In this document: positions 39,841 to 45,130 of the stretch, in pieces
Layout of the letters: every line of letters starts with the position of its first letter
How positions within the stretch are numbered: position 1 is the first letter of the stretch
NCBI RefSeq assembly: GCF_004348735.1
Contig: NZ_SMKT01000065.1
Location: forward strand, 1-45,130
Length of the DNA stretch: 45,130 bases
Reading direction: 5' to 3'
From: Actinomadura sp. KC06
Lineage (GTDB): Bacteria > Actinomycetota > Actinomycetes > Streptosporangiales > Streptosporangiaceae
Program-made: the position numbers and the translations under genes
Notes under the pieces: model-generated
Told to the model about the DNA's origin: nothing
What the model saw: the letters and a program-made list of their open reading frames with translations, nothing else
The model's database searches: none

Positions 39841-42756
39841 TCAGCTCGCCGGCGGCGAGCCGGAGGGGCTCGGCGACCCGGTCTGCGTCCCGGTCGGGCT
39901 CGGTGACGGGCTCGGCGCGGCCGGCTTGGCCTGGCCCGCCGCCGCCAGCGCGGCCTGCGCGTCCTTGATCCGCTTCCAGGCGTCGCCCATGCCCGGATAG
40001 TCGCCCTTCTTCTGCGCGTCCTCGTAGTCCTTCACGGCCGTCTGCAGATCGGCGATCGCCTTCTGCGCCGCGGCGCTGAGCTGCTGCCCGCCCGGGGCCG
40101 TCGGCGTCTGCGACGGCGGCGCCGCGGACGCGGTGCCGAGGATCTGCTTCATCGCGTCCTCCAGCGTGTCCGCCGCCGCGATGCCGTTGCCGTACCGGAC
40201 GAGGATCTTGCCGAGGATCGGGTACGGCTGGCTCTCCTTGCCGCCCGCCGCCTTCGTGTACATGGGTTCGACGTACAGCAGCCCGCCGCCGAACGGGATC
40301 GTCAGCAGATTGCCCGCCACGGTCTTCGTGCCGCCCTGTCTCAGTGCGAACAGGTCGGCCTTCACCTGGGTGTCCGTCTCGAACGAGTTCTGCACCTGGC
40401 CCGGCCCCGCGGGCTGCGCGTTGCGCGGCATCTGCAGGATCTGGATCTGCCCGTAGTCGCGTCCCGGCGTCGACCCGACCGCCATGAACGCCGCGAGCTG
40501 CGGGTTGCCGCGGGGGTTGAACACCGTCGTCAGCGAGAACGACTTGGCGTCCTGGCCCGGCATCCGCAGGCTCTGGTAGTACGGCGGCTGCCTCCGGTTC
40601 TTCGCGGACGGGTCCTCCGGCACCTCCCAGAAGCCCTCGCCGTTGTAGAACGCCGACGGGTCCGTCACGTGGTACTGGGTGAGGATCTTCCGCTGCACCT
40701 TGAACAGGTCCTGCGGGTAGCGGAAATGGGCCTCGAGCTCCGGCGGGATCGACGACCGCGGCTGGACGGTCTTGTCGAACACCTTCATCCACGTCTTCGT
40801 GATCGGGTCGTTCTCGTCCCACTGGTACAGGTGCACGGAGCCGTCATAGGCGTCCACCGTCGCCTTGACCGAGTTCCGCATGTAGTTGATGTGGTCGTCG
40901 GCCTGCCGCGCCACCGCCGACCGCGTGTCGGTGATCGTGTCGCGGGTCGCGTCGCCGAGGCTCATCTCCTCCGAGTACGGGTAGCTGTTGGACGTCGTGT
41001 AGCCGTCCACGATCCACAGGATGCGGCCGCCCACCACCGTGGGGTAGGGATCGCCGTCCAGCGTCAGCCAGGGCGCGGCCTTCTGCACCATCTGCCGCGG
41101 CGACCGGTCGTAGAGGATCTTGGCGTCCTGGTTGATCGCGCCGGACAGCAGCAGGTTCTTGTCCTGGAACTTGGCCGAGAACAGCAGCTTGTGGAAGAAC
41201 GAGTCGATCGGGACGCCGCCGTCCCCGTCGTAGGTGCTGTTCTGCTGCCCCGTCTTGCTGTTGTCCGGGTAGTTCAGCTCCTGCTGGCCGCGCCCGCCGA
41301 CCACCGAGTACCTCGGCGACCGCTCCCCGAAGTAGATCTCCGGCTTCGCCACCTTGATCTTCTGCTCGGGGGAGACCGGCATGTCCTTGGTGATGAAGTC
41401 GGGCTCGTTTCCGGCGCCGAAGCGGTCTCCGTACGCCGACACGAAACCGTAGCCGTGCGTGTACACCAGGTGGTCCTTGACCCAGCTCCGCTGCGCCGCG
41501 GGCGCCCCGGACAGCTCGCGCAGCGCGACGATCGTGTCGATCGGCTTGCCGTCCACCTGGTAGCGGTCCACGTCCAGCGTGTCGGGGAACCGGTAGAACG
41601 GCCTGATCTGCTGGCGCTGCTGGAACGTCTCGCCCACGACGGCCGGGTCGAGGACGCGCACCCCGCCGAGCTGGTCGGCCTCCTGCTGCAGCTTCGCCTT
41701 GTCCGTCACCGGCTGCGACCCGTACGGGACGACCTTCGCGCCGTCCACGCCGTACGCCTGCCGGGTGAACTGGATGTTGCGCTGGATGAACGCGCGCTCC
41801 TTGGCCAGCTCGTCCGGCTTCACCTGGAACTGCTGGATCAGCAGCGGATACACCCCGCCGAGCAGGATCGCCGACAGCACCAGCAGCGTGAACCCGACGC
41901 CCGGCAGCATCATCCCGCGCCGCAGCAGGTTGCTGAAGAACATCACCGCGCACAGCAGCGCGATGATCATGAGGATCGTCTTCGCCGGAAGCAGCGCGTT
42001 CACATCGGCATAGGACGCGCCGGTCGTCACGCCGCGCTCCGAATGCACCAGCCCGTACCGGTCGAACCAGTACGCGACCGCCTTCAACAGGATGAACAGC
42101 CCGAACAGCACCGACAGGTGGGCGCGCGCGGGCGGGCTCGCCTTGTCGCCCGGCCCCTGCAGCCGCAGCCCCCCGTACAGGTAGTGCACCATCACCGCGG
42201 CCAGGATCGACAGGATCACCATCGCGAAGATCACACCGATGATGAGCCGCAGGAACGGATACGTGAAGACGTAGAACGACACGTCCTTGTGGAACTGCGG
42301 GTCCTTCACGCCGAACGGCGTCCGGTTCAGGAACGCCAGCCACACCGGCCACTGGCCCGCCACCGACGAGCCCGTCAGCACCCCGAGCAGCCCCAGCAGC
42401 GACCACGCGATCAGCCGCCGCCGCGGATCGATCACCGCCCGGTACCGCTCCAGGCCCTGCTGCTCCACCGACAGCGGCCGGTACGCCGGACGCAGCCGGT
42501 ACGCGACCGCCACGTTCGCGCCGACCAGCAGCATCATCAGCAGCCCCGCGCCGAAGAACAGCGCCACCCTGGCCTGAAGCTGCGTCGTGTACACCTTCGA
42601 GAAGCCGATGGAGTCGTACCACAGCAGATTCGTGTACGTCGCCGTGAAGACCATGAACGCGATCAGGAGCACCGCGAGCGTCACCAGAGAAGGCAGCACC
42701 AGCCGCGTCCGTCCGGTACCGAGCCGGCGCCCGAAGCCGGGAGTACGGAAGGTCAC
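39841..42756 (-). CDS. UPF0182 family large membrane protein
   Basis: A 971-residue protein. The N-terminal third has about seven membrane segments, beginning LVLPSLVTLAVLLIAFMVFTATYTN and including FFGAGLLMMLLVGANVAVAY, LIAWSLLGLLGVLTG and LIIGVIFAMVILSILAAVMV. The remainder is a large extracytoplasmic domain (for example DYGQIQILQMPRNAQPAGPG) ending in a coiled-coil-like Ala/Gln/Lys stretch and a Ser/Pro/Gly tail. The family is restricted mainly to actinobacteria and cyanobacteria, and its function is unknown. GTG 42756 is chosen because GGAGG lies 5 nt upstream and it sits just before the first membrane segment. It is equivalent to Rv3193c (about 990 residues). Confidence 0.92.
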   Translation of the reverse strand: MTFRTPGFGRRLGTGRTRLVLPSLVTLAVLLIAFMVFTATYTNLLWYDSIGFSKVYTTQLQARVALFFGAGLLMMLLVGANVAVAYRLRPAYRPLSVEQQGLERYRAVIDPRRRLIAWSLLGLLGVLTGSSVAGQWPVWLAFLNRTPFGVKDPQFHKDVSFYVFTYPFLRLIIGVIFAMVILSILAAVMVHYLYGGLRLQGPGDKASPPARAHLSVLFGLFILLKAVAYWFDRYGLVHSERGVTTGASYADVNALLPAKTILMIIALLCAVMFFSNLLRRGMMLPGVGFTLLVLSAILLGGVYPLLIQQFQVKPDELAKERAFIQRNIQFTRQAYGVDGAKVVPYGSQPVTDKAKLQQEADQLGGVRVLDPAVVGETFQQRQQIRPFYRFPDTLDVDRYQVDGKPIDTIVALRELSGAPAAQRSWVKDHLVYTHGYGFVSAYGDRFGAGNEPDFITKDMPVSPEQKIKVAKPEIYFGERSPRYSVVGGRGQQELNYPDNSKTGQQNSTYDGDGGVPIDSFFHKLLFSAKFQDKNLLLSGAINQDAKILYDRSPRQMVQKAAPWLTLDGDPYPTVVGGRILWIVDGYTTSNSYPYSEEMSLGDATRDTITDTRSAVARQADDHINYMRNSVKATVDAYDGSVHLYQWDENDPITKTWMKVFDKTVQPRSSIPPELEAHFRYPQDLFKVQRKILTQYHVTDPSAFYNGEGFWEVPEDPSAKNRRQPPYYQSLRMPGQDAKSFSLTTVFNPRGNPQLAAFMAVGSTPGRDYGQIQILQMPRNAQPAGPGQVQNSFETDTQVKADLFALRQGGTKTVAGNLLTIPFGGGLLYVEPMYTKAAGGKESQPYPILGKILVRYGNGIAAADTLEDAMKQILGTASAAPPSQTPTAPGGQQLSAAAQKAIADLQTAVKDYEDAQKKGDYPGMGDAWKRIKDAQAALAAAGQAKPAAPSPSPSPTGTQTGSPSPSGSPPAS

Positions 42757-42864
42757 TGACCCCTCCGATCGAGATTCTCGCCACCGGCGCCCGCCGGTGC
42801 TGTAGAAGCAACTTACCGACTGGCGCGGGGGTTCCCGCATGTCCATGCGCCGAATGGGGGAAAG

Positions 42865-43401
42865 ATGGGCCCCGTGAGCCTCCTCGAAGAAGTCGTCCTG
42901 GACCTCGAACGCCACTCGGCGCAAGAAGGCTGGGACGCCGCGCCCCGACTCTACGCCCTCGTCCGCAGCGCCGAACTCCGCCAGGCCGAGCCCGACCTCG
43001 CCGACCAGCTCGGCCTGCCGCCCGGAGCCGACACCCTCGCCGCGCTCGAGCAGCCCGCCCTCCCCGACCGCGACGCCGTCGAGGACGCCCTCGCCACCAT
43101 CGCCTGGCCCGACACCGTCGAAGGCTGCGCCCTCGTCATGGAACGCGTCGTCCTGCCGCCCGAAGCCGAGGACGACATCCCCGAGGACGACGCCGAAGCC
43201 GCCGAGTACGCCGCGTCCCACCCCGGACGCGAGGACGTCCGCATGATCGTCGGCGTGCTCCGCGACGGCGCCCGGCACTCCGCGCTCCGGCTCCGCCGCC
43301 ACGACACCGACGACGAGGTCCTCACCGGGCCCGACCTCGTCCCCGCCCTCGCCGAGGCCCTCGCCGCCACCTTCGAACCGGACGAGCCGGGCGCCGGGTA
43401 A
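42865..43401 (+). CDS. PPA1309 family protein
   Basis: A 178-residue acidic cytosolic protein of the actinobacterial PPA1309 family: SLLEEVVLDLERHSAQEGWD at the start, PRLYALVRSAELRQAEPDLA, then TIAWPDTVEGCALVMERVVLPPEAE and DVRMIVGVLRDGARHSALRLR. No function is known and no catalytic motif is visible. ATG 42865 has GGGGG-AAAG just upstream; GTG 42877 is an alternative. It is divergent from UPF0182, and 10 bp before moaE, with which it likely forms an operon. Its TAA is also part of the moaE -10 element. Confidence 0.82.
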   Translation: MGPVSLLEEVVLDLERHSAQEGWDAAPRLYALVRSAELRQAEPDLADQLGLPPGADTLAALEQPALPDRDAVEDALATIAWPDTVEGCALVMERVVLPPEAEDDIPEDDAEAAEYAASHPGREDVRMIVGVLRDGARHSALRLRRHDTDDEVLTGPDLVPALAEALAATFEPDEPGAG

Positions 43402-43404
43402 CCT
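43399..43404 (+). promoter_or_regulatory. Leaderless -10 element of moaE
   Basis: TAACCT (its first three bases are the stop codon of the previous gene) followed by 7 nt and GTG 43412. Confidence 0.45.
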
Positions 43405-43411
43405 GCGGAAC

Positions 43412-43843
43412 GTGAGCCACGACAGCGTGATCAGGCTGATCGGCGTCCGCGACGAGCCCCTCTCCGTGGACGAGGTCCTCGCCGCCGTCTCCGCTCCCGG
43501 CGCCGGCGGCACCGCCGTGTTCGTCGGCACCGTCCGCGACCACGACCACGCCCGGACCGTCACCGGCCTCGACTACAGCGCCCATCCCAGCGCCGAGCAG
43601 CAGCTCCGCGCCGTCATGGAGAAGGTCGCCGCCGACCATCCCGTCCACGGGCTCGCCGCCGTCCACCGCGTCGGCGACCTGCGCATAGGCGACCTCGCCG
43701 TCATCGCCGCCGCGTCCTGCGCCCACCGCGCCGAGGCGTTCGCCGCCTGCCGGCAGCTCATCGACGACCTCAAGGCCAACGTGCCCATCTGGAAACACCA
43801 GACCTTCGCCGACGGCGGTGACGAATGGGTCGGCGCGTGCTGA
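43412..43843 (+). CDS. moaE: Molybdopterin synthase catalytic subunit MoaE
   Basis: A 143-residue MoaE. GGTAVFVGTVRDHDHARTV forms the first conserved block, and ASCAHRAEAFAACRQLIDDLKANVPIWKHQTF the second, containing the lysines that line the precursor Z site; DEWVGAC closes the protein. Together with thiocarboxylated MoaD it converts cyclic pyranopterin monophosphate to molybdopterin. No moaD is adjacent, but MoeZ, which can charge MoaD, is encoded at 1440-2621. GTG 43412 is supported by a close -10 element. It is followed 27 bp later by the YlbL gene. Confidence 0.93.
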   Translation: MSHDSVIRLIGVRDEPLSVDEVLAAVSAPGAGGTAVFVGTVRDHDHARTVTGLDYSAHPSAEQQLRAVMEKVAADHPVHGLAAVHRVGDLRIGDLAVIAAASCAHRAEAFAACRQLIDDLKANVPIWKHQTFADGGDEWVGAC

Positions 43844-43857
43844 CCGCCCCGACCGCA

Positions 43858-43863
43858 TAGAGT
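43858..43863 (+). promoter_or_regulatory. Leaderless -10 element of the YlbL gene
   Basis: TAGAGT followed by 7 nt and ATG 43871; no ribosome binding site. Confidence 0.55.
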
Positions 43864-43870
43864 TTCGGAC

Positions 43871-44917
43871 ATGTCCCGTCGTGCCGCCACGCTCACCGCC
43901 GCGAGCGTGATAGTCATCGTGCTCGCCATCATCGGCTCCGCCATGCCGGTCCCGTACGTCGCGCTGATGCCCGGTCCGACGAGCAACACCCTCGGCACCA
44001 ACGACAAGGGCCAGCCCCTCATCAGGATCGACGGCCGCCAGACCTACCCCGACGCCGGCCACCTCAACTTCACCACCGTCACCTACCGCGGCGGCCCCGG
44101 CGGCCGCATCGACCTCTTCACCGCCCTCCGCGGCTGGATCGCCGGCGACACCGCCATCGTCCCCGAAGAGACGATCTTCCCGGACGACGAGTCGCCCAAG
44201 AAGGTCGACGAAGAGAACACCCGCCAGATGCAGGACTCCCAGCAGAGCGCCGAAGCCGCCGCCCTCCACGAACTCGGCATCCCCGTCACCACCCGCGTCG
44301 TCGTCGACGGCATCCAGAAGGGCCGCCCCGCCGACGGCGTCCTCAAGACCGGCGACGAGATCACCGCCGTCGACGGCACCAAGGTCACCAACGTCGCCCA
44401 GGTCACCGGCACCATGGCCAAACACAAGATCGGCGACAGCGTCACCCTCGCCTACACCCGCGCCGGCAAGCCCGCCACCACCACCCTCAAGACCGTCGCC
44501 ACCCCCAACGGAGACCGCGCCGCCGTCGGCGTCGTCATCTCCGACCAGTACAAGTTCCCCTTCAAAATCGACATCAGCGTCGGCGACATCGGCGGCCCCT
44601 CCGCCGGCCTCATGTTCTCCCTCGCCATCATCGACAAACTCACCCCAGGCCCCCTCACCCGGGGCACCTTCATCGCCGGCACCGGCACCATCACCGCCAA
44701 AGGCGAAGTCGGCCCCATCGGCGGCATCCAGCAGAAAATGATCGCCGCCCGCAAAGCCGGCGCCACCGTCTTCCTCACCCCCAAGGACAACTGCCCCGAC
44801 GCCGCCGCCTCCCGTCCCGACGGCCTCCGCCTCATCCGTGCCGACACCCTCCACGGCACCGTCCAGGCCATCAACGCCCTCACCACCGGCAAAGGCGACG
44901 TCCCCACCTGCGAATGA
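43871..44917 (+). CDS. YlbL-type membrane-anchored PDZ/Lon-like protease
   Basis: A 348-residue protein. An N-terminal signal anchor (AATLTAASVIVIVLAIIGSA) is followed by a PDZ-like domain (RPADGVLKTGDEITAVDGTKV, about residues 155-205) and a C-terminal Lon (S16) proteolytic domain. The catalytic Ser is in GDIGGPSAGLMFSLAI and the Lys in EVGPIGGIQQKMIAA, so the Ser-Lys dyad is intact. The proteolytic part lies outside the membrane. Bacillus YlbL-type proteins act in stress-related proteolysis; the target here is unknown. It is equivalent to the mycobacterial PDZ protein Rv3194c, although gene order is shifted. ATG 43871 is fixed by the leaderless promoter. Confidence 0.9.
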   Translation: MSRRAATLTAASVIVIVLAIIGSAMPVPYVALMPGPTSNTLGTNDKGQPLIRIDGRQTYPDAGHLNFTTVTYRGGPGGRIDLFTALRGWIAGDTAIVPEETIFPDDESPKKVDEENTRQMQDSQQSAEAAALHELGIPVTTRVVVDGIQKGRPADGVLKTGDEITAVDGTKVTNVAQVTGTMAKHKIGDSVTLAYTRAGKPATTTLKTVATPNGDRAAVGVVISDQYKFPFKIDISVGDIGGPSAGLMFSLAIIDKLTPGPLTRGTFIAGTGTITAKGEVGPIGGIQQKMIAARKAGATVFLTPKDNCPDAAASRPDGLRLIRADTLHGTVQAINALTTGKGDVPTCE

Positions 44918-44926
44918 CCCGTCCCG

Positions 44927-44956
44927 TTCGCAGCACCCCGCCCCATGCCATAGACT
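44927..44956 (+). promoter_or_regulatory. Promoter of the initiator tRNA gene
   Basis: TTCGCA (44927-44932), an 18-nt spacer and TAGACT (44951-44956); the tRNA begins 10 nt after the -10 element. Confidence 0.55.
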
Positions 44957-44966
44957 CAAACATCAC

Positions 44967-45040
44967 CGCGGGGTGGAGCAGTTCGGTAGCTCGCTGGGCT
45001 CATAACCCAGAGGTCGCAGGTTCAAATCCTGCCCCCGCTA
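44967..45040 (+). tRNA. Initiator tRNA-fMet (CAT)
   Basis: A complete cloverleaf with the anticodon loop CTCATAA on a stem ending in three G-C pairs (GGG/CCC), the mark of initiator tRNA. The T stem GCAGG/CCTGC encloses TTCAAAT. The acceptor stem has positions 2-7 paired, while C1 faces T72, the unpaired 1:72 position required for formylation. Discriminator A45040. CCA is not encoded (CTG follows). Confidence 0.95.
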
Positions 45041-45099
45041 CTGGTCTGGGTCCGTGTGGTCGGTGCTTCGCACCTTTCCCGCGGACCCTTCGCCTTCTC

Positions 45100-45118
45100 C
45101 CGGGGGGCGACCCCCCGG
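45100..45118 (+). terminator. Possible terminator hairpin after tRNA-fMet
   Basis: CCGGGGGG (45100-45107), loop CGA, CCCCCCGG (45111-45118). A smaller hairpin GGTGC-TTC-GCACC lies at 45062-45074. No gene is visible between 45041 and the window end. Confidence 0.45.
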
Positions 45119-45130
45119 AGCCCCCCGTGC

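Noticed and set aside
40669..42759. A 696-codon plus-strand frame opposite UPF0182
   Set aside because: Arg/His/Gln-rich composition typical of antisense frames; UPF0182 on the other strand has membrane segments and the correct family length.

Overview
The window reads as a chromosomal segment of a high-GC actinomycete. Almost every gene shows a strong G/C bias at third codon positions, and GTG starts and leaderless promoters are common. The order of core genes matches the conserved actinobacterial block known from Mycobacterium tuberculosis Rv3193c-Rv3206c. The set (MoeZ, ATL protein, AdnA, AdnB, NudC, mycoredoxin, UvrD2, WhiB7, AarF/ABC1 protein, DUF2342 protein, YlbL, UPF0182) together with the mycosin and PPA1309-type proteins suggests Actinomadura or another Thermomonosporaceae member. 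That genus assignment is inference.

Layout. 1-1004 is an accessory tip: the 3' end of an Rhs-type polymorphic toxin (the core-closing DPLGL motif is visible) overlapping a probable immunity gene, followed by a possible gene remnant. 978-3713 holds a SnoaL-like protein, MoeZ and a proline-rich membrane protein; 3725-5284 is a mycosin-like serine protease. 5303-12372 is the DNA-repair block: an alkyltransferase-like protein and the AdnA/AdnB helicase-nuclease pair. 12452-24606 is a variable insert relative to mycobacteria: a methyltransferase, a small protein under a near-consensus LexA box, an acyl-CoA synthetase, two maleylpyruvate-isomerase-like proteins, a four-gene translationally coupled NIS-siderophore operon behind an iron box, an HD hydrolase and an M20 dipeptidase. 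24700-28131 is NudC, mycoredoxin and UvrD2. 28193-31165 is a TesB thioesterase and a secreted tripeptidyl-aminopeptidase-like hydrolase. 31166-32760 is whiB7 with a long regulatory leader (WhiB7-type promoter, candidate upstream ORF, intrinsic attenuator) and an overlooked ribbon-helix-helix-like ORF behind it. 32760-44917 holds AarF/ABC1, enoyl-CoA hydratase, a YgjP-like metallopeptidase, a hypothetical protein, a Nudix hydrolase, DUF2342, an SDR protein, UPF0182, a PPA1309 protein, MoaE and YlbL. The window closes with initiator tRNA-fMet.

How the parts work together. AdnAB, ATL and UvrD2 form a DNA-repair set, NudC and mycoredoxin handle nucleotide and thiol homeostasis, and WhiB7 is the antibiotic-responsive regulator. 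The siderophore operon has the gene types and order of the vibrioferrin pvsA-B-D-E genes without the exporter pvsC, and it should be expressed under iron limitation. The most interesting items are this operon, the LexA-box gene, the whiB7 leader with the ORF behind it, the Rhs toxin/immunity tip, the DnaA-box cluster between mycoredoxin and uvrD2, and a 54-bp in-frame insertion in tesB.
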